NCBI GenBank assembly: GCA_023410445.1
Contig: JAEYPT010000006.1
Coordinates: forward strand, 124,001-188,000
Length of the DNA stretch: 64,000 bases
DNA from: Bacillota bacterium
Lineage (GTDB): Bacteria; Bacillota; Clostridia; Oscillospirales; Acutalibacteraceae
Direction of reading: 5' to 3'
Part shown: positions 9,176-17,438 of the stretch, in pieces
Numbering within the stretch: position 1 is the first letter of the stretch
How the letters are laid out: each line of letters begins with the position of its first letter
The notes under the pieces: model-generated
The model's input: the letters and a program-made list of their open reading frames with translations, nothing else
What the model was told of the DNA's origin: nothing
The model's database searches: none
Program-made: the position numbers and the translations under genes

Positions 9176-10270
9176 TCAACCGCAATCTGATGACAGTAAA
9201 TTGAGAATCCCCTGTAACCCGGCGGGGGCTCCGTCTCTTACATAGAGCATGCTGCTGATATTGCCCAGCATGGCGCATTCTCCCGGTAAAAGACCCAGAA
9301 GTTTCCCCAGGCAGTAGCCCGCGTTAAAATTGTCGCCGCCTCCGGTGACAACCTTCGGAGATGGAACAAATGCGCCGGGTACCCGCCGCATTGGGTAGGA
9401 CTTGTCCCCCGCGACAGCATAGTCGAGACCGTGCAGCACGATTTCATCCGCAGGGAATTCCGCCATCAGCCGGGGCGGCATTTCCGGCGTCAGTTTCGTT
9501 TCGTCACAATGAAAAAAGCGGTTATAGACCTGCAGGAACTCCTTTGGATTCAGCCCCACAGTTACGGAAAACACTTTTTTCAGTTCGGGAAGTAGCTCGA
9601 AGAAACGGTAAAACACCGCTTCCTCCACCGCGGAGGGATCCGCGAGGTCGAAGAAGAGCGTTCTCGGCTTTTCATAAAGCCCCGGACCGAGTTCCGTCAG
9701 AATATCGCTTAGTAGCTCATTCGCGTGCGATATCGCACTCCAATTGGCAAAACAGAACAGATCGCATTGGTCAAGCAGTCCGATCAAGCGGCCCTTCCCT
9801 GCTTTTTCGCAGAGACGCTGAAAGGTCAAACGTTCCAACGGTGCGGTATCCCCGAACATCAGCTTGCCGTCCGCAAACTCAATAGCGAAGCAGTCGGCGG
9901 GCTGATCCACGGAGATAACGCGGCATTGCTCCGCAAGTTCCAAAAACTGCGGGCGCACCTCGGGTTTTCCCATCGTGCCCACGCATGTGACCGCAACGCC
10001 CTTGGCCGCCAGAGACTGAGCAAGAAGAGGCCCGTTGCCGCCTAGTTTCTCGCTGATCCGTTCCATTCGAAGATCGGCGCTCTGGTTGCGGTACCCGGAA
10101 ATGTAGTCTACAAACTCCGAGATGGAGGAAAAATAGTCCTTCCCTCTGGGCAAGCGGACAAGCTTATCGATATACCCATCGAAGCCCACAAGGACGTGGG
10201 CGCCGTCCAAAGCCGGAATCTTTTGTTTCACCCTGTTACTGAGTTCCGCAAGAGCGTTTTTTTCAAACAT
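9176..10270 (-). CDS. PfkB-family carbohydrate kinase
   Basis: A 364-residue kinase. The N-terminal HVLVGFDGYIDKLVRLP and GGNGPLLAQSLAAKGV segments match the PfkB substrate-binding half, and VVTGGGDNFNAGYCLG near residue 320 is the PfkB C-terminal signature with the catalytic aspartate in GGGDNFNAG. It is longer than ribokinase (about 310) and has an inserted region around residues 170-230. The ATG at 10270 follows GGAGG by 5 bases, and the gene starts 15 bases after the DeoR stop. It should phosphorylate the sugar moiety that the SIS protein then processes. Confidence 0.85.
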   Translation of the reverse strand: MFEKNALAELSNRVKQKIPALDGAHVLVGFDGYIDKLVRLPRGKDYFSSISEFVDYISGYRNQSADLRMERISEKLGGNGPLLAQSLAAKGVAVTCVGTMGKPEVRPQFLELAEQCRVISVDQPADCFAIEFADGKLMFGDTAPLERLTFQRLCEKAGKGRLIGLLDQCDLFCFANWSAISHANELLSDILTELGPGLYEKPRTLFFDLADPSAVEEAVFYRFFELLPELKKVFSVTVGLNPKEFLQVYNRFFHCDETKLTPEMPPRLMAEFPADEIVLHGLDYAVAGDKSYPMRRVPGAFVPSPKVVTGGGDNFNAGYCLGKLLGLLPGECAMLGNISSMLYVRDGAPAGLQGILNLLSSDCG

Positions 10271-10285
10271 GATTAGCCTCCGAGT

Positions 10286-11047
10286 TTATACGCATGTAAG
10301 ATTCATCTTACTCTGTCCTATCTTTTCTTGGTCTTCTCCGCTGCATTTGTTGTCTGTAATAAAGGAATCCACATCGTCAAAGTCGGCAAAGCGATACATG
10401 GATTTCATGCCGATCTTGCTGCTGTCGGCCAGAACGATGATTTTCTGGCTGCATCCGCAGATCTTTTTTTTGCATTCGCCGTCGTCGAGGTCCGGCACCA
10501 TAAAGCCTGCGGAGGGGTCCACCGCCTCCGTGCCCATAAAGGCGATGTCGACGCAGATATTATCCAGATACCGGTACGTGGATGTATCGTAAAAACCCAT
10601 GGATCTGGAATGGAAAACACCGGGGAGGCTTACCAGTTTCAGATTTGGAAAATTGCAGAGCGTATTAATCACCAGAAGGGAATTGGTAAGCACGGTAATA
10701 TTTTTCAGCTCAGTGATTTCATACGCGAGTTCACTCACCGTGGTACCGCAGTCGAGGAAAATACTCATGCCTTCCGCGACATATTTCACGGCCTCTCCGG
10801 CTATTCTCTTCTTTTCCCGCGACATTCGGCTGTCCTTCAGGCTGGAACTCCATTCCAGAGAAGTTCCGGAATTCAGAATCGCTTTTCCACGGTTGATGGT
10901 CAAGAAACCGTGCTCTTCCAGATTCATCAGATCACGGCGTATCGTCATGACCGATACGTCGAACTGATCCGCAATGTCCTCCAGTTTGGCCTCTTTTTTT
11001 TCAGAAATATAAGCAATCAACTGCTTTGTACGCGATAAACGACTCAT
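10286..11047 (-). CDS. DeoR/GlpR-family transcriptional regulator
   Basis: A 253-residue repressor-type regulator. Residues 1-57 form the DeoR winged helix (EDIADQFDVSVMTIRRDLMNLEEHGFL), followed by the DeoRC sugar-phosphate-sensing domain (FLDCGTTVSELAYEI, VLTNSLLVINTL, GTEAVDPSAGFMVPD). It is the first gene of the leftward operon that ends at 2491. DeoR proteins typically sense a phosphorylated sugar; the product of the adjacent PfkB kinase is the natural candidate effector. Tandem TGTTATAT repeats directly upstream may be its operator. Confidence 0.92.
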   Translation of the reverse strand: MSRLSRTKQLIAYISEKKEAKLEDIADQFDVSVMTIRRDLMNLEEHGFLTINRGKAILNSGTSLEWSSSLKDSRMSREKKRIAGEAVKYVAEGMSIFLDCGTTVSELAYEITELKNITVLTNSLLVINTLCNFPNLKLVSLPGVFHSRSMGFYDTSTYRYLDNICVDIAFMGTEAVDPSAGFMVPDLDDGECKKKICGCSQKIIVLADSSKIGMKSMYRFADFDDVDSFITDNKCSGEDQEKIGQSKMNLTCV

Positions 11048-11066
11048 AATAACCTCACAAAATTAT

Positions 11067-11083
11067 TGTTATATCTGTTATAT
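11067..11083 (-). promoter_or_regulatory. Tandem 9-bp repeats, candidate DeoR operator
   Basis: TGTTATATC at 11067-11075 is followed directly by TGTTATATT at 11076-11084, 20-37 bases upstream of the deoR start codon. A third exact copy TGTTATATT lies at 11274-11282. Tandem repeats close to a start codon fit auto-repression by the DeoR protein (inference). Confidence 0.45.
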
Positions 11084-11465
11084 TTTAGCAATCACATAAA
11101 ATTTCAAATGAATCCGCTCAAGCTTATATGCGGTTGATAAAGTCTTGAACTTTTCCAGATTTTATGCGGATTTTTTCACAAAACTCAACCTCGGATTTTT
11201 TCTCATGTCTTTGCAAACCAAAGCTTAGGCAAACCACTTTCCGCTTGTAAAATAACTTTTTTATCACTTTTTTTGTTATATTAACACTCAAATTCTCCCT
11301 TGTCAATAGATTTACAAAAATATTCAGGCTACAGGAATACTTTTGTGACAAATTGTATAACGTAGTGGTCCGATTCTTGGAATCCACCAAAAATGGCTTT
11401 ATGTTCAATCGAAGCCTGCTTCCATTTCGTTGGCTAAACCTATAAATCTTTCCGATTAGTTATAC
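11084..11465. other. AT-rich leader region upstream of the DeoR operon
   Basis: About 380 bases of very AT-rich DNA between the deoR gene and repeat copy B. It holds the third TGTTATATT repeat. A 94-codon reverse-strand frame (11124-11408) lacks a convincing ribosome binding site and has strongly biased composition, so it is not called as a gene. Confidence 0.5.
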
Positions 11466-11570
11466 GGACAGGCGGCGGAGAATTATTCTCCCTGCCACCT
11501 GTTTTTTGTAATAGCTCTATGCATATGACTTTCCGCCCTACCGGATCACCACGATATTCAGCCTGAGAAG
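11466..11570 (-). repeat. Dispersed intergenic hairpin element, copy B
   Basis: Same organisation as copy A: a hairpin (ACAGGCGGCGGAGAA ... TTCTCCCTGCCACCTGT, about 11468-11511) with TTTTTT in the + direction, then TAATAGCTCTAT, CCCTACCGGATCA and TATTCAGCCTGAG. It lies 3' of the leftward Opp/NlpC operon, beyond that operon's own terminator. Confidence 0.65.
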
Positions 11571-11573
11571 CCG

Positions 11574-11609
11574 AGAAAGAAATAAGCCCCCGGATTTCTC
11601 CGAAGGCTT
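11574..11609 (-). terminator. Terminator of the Opp-NlpC operon
   Basis: On the reverse strand AAGCCTTCGG and the complementary CCGGGGGCTT form an imperfect hairpin followed by ATTTCTTTCT, starting about 18 bases after the NlpC/P60 stop codon. Confidence 0.6.
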
Positions 11610-11627
11610 CGGTATTTTGACAGAGGA

Positions 11628-12440
11628 TTAGAAAATGCTGCCCACCTGTGTGATCTTTGCAGGCAAATCAGCCCGGTAATCGGGTGCGGAGGGATTCAGA
11701 CTGTTGATGACGACACCGTGATTCCAGTTGCCGGCCGTCGAATGGATGTACTGTTCCCCGCCGATTAGCATGGCGACGTGGCCGGGAAAAAACAGCAGGT
11801 CACCCGCTTTTGCCTGTGCAAGAGAAATCTCATGCATGCAGAAGCGGGGATCGATGGAAGCATCGCGGTGAATGATGACTCCGTTTAACAGATACGCCAT
11901 CGAACATAAACCGGAACAGTCGATTCCCAGAGGTGTCTTACCGCCCCAGCGGTACTGGGTGCCGAGATAAAGTTTTGCGGTCTGGACCAGGGCGGCCCTC
12001 AGCTGTTCCTCATGGGAGGGGTCCCACGAAGTAATGCATTCGGCGAGGAACGGTCCCCATACGAAGCCCTCCGTTCCGTCGCAGAGCCGAACGGGCGCCC
12101 AGCCGCTCGTATCGCTTTCCAGCGGGCGGACAATGCTCCCACGCGGAAGAGAGCGCAGAATATGCCCCTGAACCTTCGACTGGTCCTGAACGTCGATATA
12201 GGCGTGCAGAACTGTTTTTTTTGCAGCGGCGTCCCATTCCGTAACCAGGGTGTCGTCCGCACACAGACATTCCTTTTTTACCCACCCCTCGTAACCGTAA
12301 TGGGTGCGGACCTGAACGTAATCCGCATCCTGTGATAAAACTTCCACTTTCATCCCGCAGAGAACCTCGTCCGCCCGTTCGGCACGGCTTTCGGGTTTCA
12401 TGGAAAGCGGGGCGATCGGTGCTGAAACTAATGCAAACAC
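11628..12440 (-). CDS. NlpC/P60 endopeptidase with SH3 domains (YkfC-like)
   Basis: A cytoplasmic-looking protein of 270 residues without signal peptide: two bacterial SH3 modules (VQVRTHYGYEGWVKKEC; WAPVRLCDGTEGFVWGPF) followed by an NlpC/P60 cysteine peptidase domain. The catalytic cysteine is in GIDCSGL (about residue 175), the histidine in GHVAML (about 221), and IHSTAGN completes the site. YkfC-type enzymes cut gamma-D-glutamyl-diaminopimelate bonds in recycled muropeptides. The start is the GTG at 12440 following AAAGGA in the junction with the upstream gene; a GTG at 12494 would overlap the preceding gene by 32 bases. It ends the Opp operon. Confidence 0.85.
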   Translation of the reverse strand: MFALVSAPIAPLSMKPESRAERADEVLCGMKVEVLSQDADYVQVRTHYGYEGWVKKECLCADDTLVTEWDAAAKKTVLHAYIDVQDQSKVQGHILRSLPRGSIVRPLESDTSGWAPVRLCDGTEGFVWGPFLAECITSWDPSHEEQLRAALVQTAKLYLGTQYRWGGKTPLGIDCSGLCSMAYLLNGVIIHRDASIDPRFCMHEISLAQAKAGDLLFFPGHVAMLIGGEQYIHSTAGNWNHGVVINSLNPSAPDYRADLPAKITQVGSIF

Positions 12441-12462
12441 AGTTTGAAGAATTCCTTTCTGT

Positions 12463-13251
12463 TTATTTCTCGCAGTACCGCTGATAGACGGCACGGTTTA
12501 ATCTTCCGATCAGCTTTTCGCCGTTATCATCGGCATCCTCAGTAACAAAGAAACCGAAGAAATAGGCTCCGCCTGCCGGATGGAAAAAGAGCCCGGTGTC
12601 GTGAATCAGGTGAGACAATTCCCCGGTTTTGTGAGCCACCTGACAAGGTTCGTCAATGTAACGCAAAGCAAGCCGAAAATCCCGATTACATTTTAAGGTC
12701 TGCAGTGCAAGGTCACAGAGCTCCGGGGTCAGAATCGATCGATTCCAAAGTGCCGAAAAGGTTCTGGCTTGATCTTCTGCGCTTGTATAGTTGTTCCTGC
12801 CGGAACGGGCCGCTGAAAAATCGAGCATATTCCGCTGCAGCGATGTCTGAGTGAGCCCAAGTGTATCGCGGCAGTAGCGATTGACTTCCTCCATGCCGAG
12901 CAGATTAGCAAGGACATTGGAAGCCGTATTATCGGAGTTGACGATCATCCAGAAAATCAGTTCCCTCATTGAAACGCTCTGAGGGCCGTATTCGAAAACT
13001 TCGCTGTCGTCGAGCAGTACCTCCTGCCCGACCGATACGGTCTGCTCCAGCGTAAGCTTCCCAAGCCGCACCTGCTCCAAAGCCGTAAGCATAATCTGCG
13101 TTTTGATGGTGCTGGCCGAAACTACTCTGCGGTCGGATTCGAACTGTGCCAGAGCCCGCCCGGAGTTCATATCTTTTACATAAACGGAAACCTGCGCATT
13201 GGTCCGCTTGATTTCCTTTTCCATGTATTCTTTTAATTCCTGATCGTTCAA
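12463..13251 (-). CDS. Serine hydrolase, class A beta-lactamase fold, cytoplasmic
   Basis: A 262-residue penicillin-recognising-fold hydrolase: SxxK motif S47-TIK50 (SASTIK), SDN at 106-108 (IVNSDNTASN) and KTG at 207-209 (AHKTGEL). The usual Glu-166 loop of true class A beta-lactamases is not evident, and there is no signal peptide, so antibiotic hydrolysis outside the cell is unlikely. A TTG start at 13251 after GAGGAAAA is used. Gene order between OppF and a YkfC-like peptidase suggests it processes imported peptides, for example D-amino-acid peptides from the wall (inference). Confidence 0.8.
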   Translation of the reverse strand: MNDQELKEYMEKEIKRTNAQVSVYVKDMNSGRALAQFESDRRVVSASTIKTQIMLTALEQVRLGKLTLEQTVSVGQEVLLDDSEVFEYGPQSVSMRELIFWMIVNSDNTASNVLANLLGMEEVNRYCRDTLGLTQTSLQRNMLDFSAARSGRNNYTSAEDQARTFSALWNRSILTPELCDLALQTLKCNRDFRLALRYIDEPCQVAHKTGELSHLIHDTGLFFHPAGGAYFFGFFVTEDADDNGEKLIGRLNRAVYQRYCEK

Positions 13252-13271
13252 ACTATTTTCCTCATTTGAAT

Positions 13272-14243
13272 TTATATTTTCGCAAGGATATTCCGGTAAT
13301 TTTGCTCTTCCTGTTTGTTGGCTAGGATAAAATGTCCCGGTTCCAGTTCGATCCAGGAGGGCGGGTCTGAGGAATAGTCGTGCTGGGATCGATCGTAAAC
13401 CAGCAGCTTCTTTTCCCGCTCCGCCTGAGGATTCGGCAGCGGTATGGCAGAAAGCAGAGCCTGCGTATACGGGTGCATCGGATGCTCGAACAGGGTTGTG
13501 GTTGGCGCAAGCTCCACCAGACGGCCAAGGTGGATCACCGCGATACGGTCGGTAATGAACCGCATGACCGAAAGATCGTGCGCGATGAACAGGTACGTCA
13601 ATTTCCGCTTTTTCTGCAGCTCTGCCAGAAGGTTGAGAACTTGTGCGCGGATGGAAACATCCAATGCGGAAATCGGTTCATCGGCAATGATGAAATCCGG
13701 TTTCATAATCAGGGCGCGCGCGATGCCGATCCGCTGACGCTGCCCACCGGAAAATTCATGGGGGAACCGGCTGGAAAACTCGGGCAGAAGACCGACGTCG
13801 AGCAGCGCATCGGCAACCGCCTTTTCGCGCTCTTCCTTGGAAACGTTATATCCGTTGCTGCGAATCCCCTCGGAAACGATATAATCCACTTTTGCGCGTT
13901 CGTTCAGCGAAGACATTGGGTCCTGGAAAATCATCTGGATTTGCTGGGTCAGACTCTTGTCCAGTTTCCGCGATATTTTCCCGTTGATTTGAGTTCCCTT
14001 GTAAATCACTTCTCCGCCGGAAGTAGGGCAGATTCGGATAATAGCCCGTCCGATTGTCGTTTTCCCGGAACCCGATTCGCCGACAAGTCCGAAGGTTTCG
14101 CCGCGGTTAATGGAGAAGCTCACATCGTTGACGGCCTCAAAACGATGGTGTTTGGTCCCGAACGCGATGGAAAGATGATTCACTTTCAGCAGTGGTTCCT
14201 CCGCAGAATTCTGCGGAGAAGCGGTTTCATGATTCGCCAACAC
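13272..14243 (-). CDS. oppF: Oligopeptide ABC transporter ATP-binding protein OppF/DppF-type
   Basis: A 323-residue ABC ATPase: Walker A GESGSGKTT, Q-loop QMIFQDPMSSLNERA, signature FSGGQRQRIGIARAL, Walker B FIIADEPISALD, and the C-terminal oligopeptide-transporter extension (MHPYTQALLSAIP). It energises peptide import with OppD. The start is GTG at 14243 after GGAGGG; the start overlaps the oppD stop by 17 bases, showing translational coupling. Confidence 0.93.
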   Translation of the reverse strand: MLANHETASPQNSAEEPLLKVNHLSIAFGTKHHRFEAVNDVSFSINRGETFGLVGESGSGKTTIGRAIIRICPTSGGEVIYKGTQINGKISRKLDKSLTQQIQMIFQDPMSSLNERAKVDYIVSEGIRSNGYNVSKEEREKAVADALLDVGLLPEFSSRFPHEFSGGQRQRIGIARALIMKPDFIIADEPISALDVSIRAQVLNLLAELQKKRKLTYLFIAHDLSVMRFITDRIAVIHLGRLVELAPTTTLFEHPMHPYTQALLSAIPLPNPQAEREKKLLVYDRSQHDYSSDPPSWIELEPGHFILANKQEEQNYRNILAKI

Positions 14244-15321
14244 GGTTCCCTCCCTGCTCCGCCGAAAGAATTCTGGGGTCCAGCAGCGGTTTTAAATCCC
14301 GGATCAGTTTGAGGCTTTCCGGGGGGTCTACCTTGGGTGCGCGCGGGTCCAGCAGCCAGGTGCGCGCCTTATGGGTCGGGCTGACCGGGAAGAACGGCGG
14401 CCTCTCGATAAAATCGATTTTCAGCGCCTTCGGATTGCGCGCCGCAAAAGCGTCCCCTTTAATCTCCTGAAACAGGTTGGGCGGTGTGCCCTTGATGGAA
14501 TAAAGCTCGTGTCCGCGTTCACTGATCTGCGGCAGGCTGGAAAGCAGCGCCCAAGTGTAAGGGTGGCGGGGATCGTAAAACAGCTCTTCGCAGGTGCCAA
14601 TTTCCACAATGTCGCCCGCGTACATCACCGCAATGCGGTCCGCCACGTTTGCCACGACGCCAAGGTCGTGCGTAATGTATACGGTAGTGAGGTCGTATTT
14701 CTTCTTTAAATCCTTCAGAAGCGTCAGAATCTGGGCCTGAATGGTCACGTCGAGCGCAGTGGTCGGCTCATCGCAGATCAGAATTTCCGGCAGGCAGGCC
14801 ACTGCGATGGCGATTACGGCTCTCTGGCGCATTCCGCCGGAGAATTCGTGCGGATATTGGGAAAACCGCCGCTCCGGTTCCGGAATTCCCACATCCCGGA
14901 GAATTTCAACGGCGGCCTTTTTGGCTTCCGATTTATTTTTGTGCTGATGAAGCACGATGGCTTCGCAGATTTGTTTGCCGATCGTCTTGAGCGGGTTCAG
15001 GCTGGTCATGGGGTCCTGCATCACCATGGCGATTTTCTTTCCCCGAATTTGCAGCCACTGCTTCTCGGTGGTAAAGGAAGCAAGATCTTTTCCGTCGTAC
15101 AGAATCTTTCCTCCGGTAATACTGCCGTTCAGGTCAAGAAGGCCCATCAGCGCTTTCACAAACACCGATTTACCGGAACCGGATTCCCCAACGATGGCGA
15201 GGCTTTCGCCTTTATATAGGTCCAGCGAAATTCCGCGGATGGCGTTCAGCGTTTTTCCGCGCAGATCAAACTGAACTTCAAGATCCTGAACAGAGAGAAT
15301 CTCCTTGAGGACCGCGTCCAT
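14227..15321 (-). CDS. oppD: Oligopeptide ABC transporter ATP-binding protein OppD/DppD-type
   Basis: A 364-residue ABC ATPase: Walker A VGESGSGKS, Q-loop MVMQDPMTSLNP, signature FSGGMRQRAV, Walker B ILICDEPTTALD, and DPRHPYTWALLSSLP typical of the OppD C-terminal extension. It is longer than usual by about 35 residues, with an added Pro/Arg-rich C-terminal tail carrying ARTWLLDPRAPKVDPP. Start at the ATG at 15321, 7 bases after AAGGAG. Confidence 0.93.
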   Translation of the reverse strand: MDAVLKEILSVQDLEVQFDLRGKTLNAIRGISLDLYKGESLAIVGESGSGKSVFVKALMGLLDLNGSITGGKILYDGKDLASFTTEKQWLQIRGKKIAMVMQDPMTSLNPLKTIGKQICEAIVLHQHKNKSEAKKAAVEILRDVGIPEPERRFSQYPHEFSGGMRQRAVIAIAVACLPEILICDEPTTALDVTIQAQILTLLKDLKKKYDLTTVYITHDLGVVANVADRIAVMYAGDIVEIGTCEELFYDPRHPYTWALLSSLPQISERGHELYSIKGTPPNLFQEIKGDAFAARNPKALKIDFIERPPFFPVSPTHKARTWLLDPRAPKVDPPESLKLIRDLKPLLDPRILSAEQGGNRVGES

Positions 15322-15339
15322 AAGCGTCACTCCTTAAAC

Positions 15340-16338
15340 TTAAATGTGATTTTTGGGATCAGAAGCATCGGCAAACGCATTTCCAATGATATAGAAGGAA
15401 ACGGTCGCGATCGAAAGGATAACGGTCGGGAAAATCAGCTGGTACCGCAAATCCGGGCTCAGCATCAGAACCCGCCCGGCGTTGATCAGATTCCCGAGCG
15501 ACGGGGTATCCACGGGAAGCCCCAGACCGATATACGTGAGGAATACTTCGTTGCCGATGGCAGACGGAATGGAAAGGGACGCGCGCAGCATGATAATGGA
15601 AACCATGTACGGCAGGAGATTCCGGAAAATAATGCGGAAGGTGGAAGTGCCGAGGCACCTTGACGCTACGTTGTAGTCCCGGTCGCGGATGATAACGATC
15701 TGATTTCGAATGAAGCGGGCCATATCGAGCCATCCGGTCAAACACATGGCGAGAATCAGCGTGGATACGCTCGGGCGCAGAATATAAGAAATCAGAATCA
15801 GAATGATGGTCTGCGGTACGTTATCAACGATGTTGTAGATTTCGGTAAACAGAAAATCCAGCTTGCGCAGGTAACCCCACAGCACGCCGATCAGAACACC
15901 AAGCACAATTTCAACGCCGGCTACCGAAAAACCGATCATCAGGGAGGTTCGGGTTCCGCTCCAGACGCGGCTCCAAAGGTCCTGACCGATGGAATTGGTG
16001 CCGAACCAGAAATCACTCCCCGGCACATGGTTTACAATCTGCATTCCCTTTGCGTCATTGTAGATTTTCACCGGGTCCTTCTGGCCCGGAAGATGGGGCT
16101 GGATAAAGGTGAACAGCAGAAGCGCGATCAACACACACAGAAAGAACACGGCTACACGGTCCTTGGAAAAGGTCTGCAGGGTGCTCCGCCAGTAGGAATA
16201 GTTCGAATATCCGGTCCGTTCCGCCTCGGCGTCATCGTGCGGCGCCAAAGTGAACAGGTCTCCCTGTTCCACCAGCTTTTCGGTGGATTCATTCAGACGG
16301 TCGCCAAATTCTCTGGTCTTTTTATTGCGGTACGACAT
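15340..16338 (-). CDS. oppC: Oligopeptide ABC transporter permease OppC-type
   Basis: A 332-residue permease with a cytosolic N-terminal extension (about 70 residues), one N-terminal helix, a periplasmic-loop region beginning LPGQKDPVKIYN, and the BPD_transp_1 core with the coupling helix around RCLGTSTFRIIFRNLLPY. The ATG overlaps the OppB stop by one base (ATGA-like junction), as usual in these operons. Confidence 0.92.
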   Translation of the reverse strand: MSYRNKKTREFGDRLNESTEKLVEQGDLFTLAPHDDAEAERTGYSNYSYWRSTLQTFSKDRVAVFFLCVLIALLLFTFIQPHLPGQKDPVKIYNDAKGMQIVNHVPGSDFWFGTNSIGQDLWSRVWSGTRTSLMIGFSVAGVEIVLGVLIGVLWGYLRKLDFLFTEIYNIVDNVPQTIILILISYILRPSVSTLILAMCLTGWLDMARFIRNQIVIIRDRDYNVASRCLGTSTFRIIFRNLLPYMVSIIMLRASLSIPSAIGNEVFLTYIGLGLPVDTPSLGNLINAGRVLMLSPDLRYQLIFPTVILSIATVSFYIIGNAFADASDPKNHI

Positions 16339-17345
16339 CAGCGGGATCCCTCCTTTTGGGTCAGGGTAATTCGGGGATCCGCCAGACTCATCAGAAGGTC
16401 GCCGAGAATCAGAGCCACAATCCCGATTGCCGAATAGATCAGCACCAGCGCCTGTACGATGGTGTTGTCCTGCCGCTGAATCACGTTCACCAGCAGTCCG
16501 CCCATTCCGGGCACGCTGTAAAGGCTTTCTACATAGATCGAGCCAGCCGCCGTGTACAAAATCGACGACGGAAGATACTGGATCAGCGGGACGAAAGCGT
16601 TCCGGAAAACATGCCGGAACATGATGCTTCGGCTGGAAACGCCTTTGGCCCGCGCGAGCTGAACGTAATCCCGGTTCAGCTCATCCGTCATAAAACGCCG
16701 AATCCACATGGCGTAGTAGGCGATATTCCCCAGCGCAAGGGAAACCACAGGTAGAACCCATGTGATTGGCTTGCTTTCCTTGAAAAGGAGGGGAATATTG
16801 AACCAGCTGGTGCCGTAAAGCTGAATATACAGGTAATAAACGGCGGCTGGAATTGCCTGAATCAGAACGATGAAACCAACGCCCAGACTGTTCCACAGGG
16901 AGCTGAGAAAACCCCCGAACTTTTGCAGAAGGTTTCTTTCTTTTGCCGCGCGGTACCGCTTCTTCCGCGAAGCATTCAGCACCATCGACACGCCGAGCGG
17001 AAGCCCGACCAAAAGGCTCAATGCCAAAGAAAGAAGACCGATCTTGATGGAAATGGGGGCCTTGTCTGCCAGAATATCCGTAATGGGCACGTTAACCCTG
17101 TAGATATGAGATGTACCCAGACTGCCCTGGAAAAGCTGCTGGAAGAAATGAAGCATCTGAACCGGCAGAGGATCGGTCAGGCCCATTGTCTGCAGGCCGG
17201 ACGTAACCTGTGCCGGGGTCATCTTGTCATAATTCTGGAAGTATCCTTCGACGGGCATCAGACGCAGAAGAGAAAAGATAATAACAATGATAAAGAACAG
17301 CGTCAGGAGAGATCGAAGCAGGCGTTTGGTTATGTATTTCAGCAT
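16338..17345 (-). CDS. oppB: Oligopeptide ABC transporter permease OppB-type
   Basis: A 335-residue membrane permease starting MLKYITKRLLRSLLTLFFI, characteristic of OppB/DppB. The coupling motif is at YVQLARAKGVSSRSIMFRHV. An internal basic insert of about 40 residues (SRKKRYRAAKERNLLQKFGG) is larger than in typical OppB. It pairs with OppC to form the channel. Confidence 0.92.
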   Translation of the reverse strand: MLKYITKRLLRSLLTLFFIIVIIFSLLRLMPVEGYFQNYDKMTPAQVTSGLQTMGLTDPLPVQMLHFFQQLFQGSLGTSHIYRVNVPITDILADKAPISIKIGLLSLALSLLVGLPLGVSMVLNASRKKRYRAAKERNLLQKFGGFLSSLWNSLGVGFIVLIQAIPAAVYYLYIQLYGTSWFNIPLLFKESKPITWVLPVVSLALGNIAYYAMWIRRFMTDELNRDYVQLARAKGVSSRSIMFRHVFRNAFVPLIQYLPSSILYTAAGSIYVESLYSVPGMGGLLVNVIQRQDNTIVQALVLIYSAIGIVALILGDLLMSLADPRITLTQKEGSR

Positions 17346-17397
17346 GATAATCCCTCTTAATATTTACTAAAAACAAAATTAGACTGTCACAGGAAAT

Positions 17398-17419
17398 GGG
17401 CGGGGGAATTCCCCCGCCC
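17398..17419 (-). promoter_or_regulatory. Perfect 22-bp GC-rich palindrome between oppA and oppB
   Basis: The sequence is a perfect palindrome centred on GAATTC with flanking GGGCGGGG/CCCCGCCC. It lies 19 bases after the oppA stop and has no T-run, so it is likely an mRNA-processing or attenuation hairpin that keeps oppA mRNA more abundant than the downstream genes. Confidence 0.6.
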
Positions 17420-17438
17420 GAGCTATTAATTCTCAAGT

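Noticed and set aside
11124..11408. 94-codon reverse frame in AT-rich leader
   Set aside because: No convincing ribosome site, biased Lys/Phe/Asn composition, no recognised family.
12463..13251. Beta-lactamase conferring antibiotic resistance
   Set aside because: No signal peptide, no clear Glu-166 loop and an operon context of peptide recycling argue against it.
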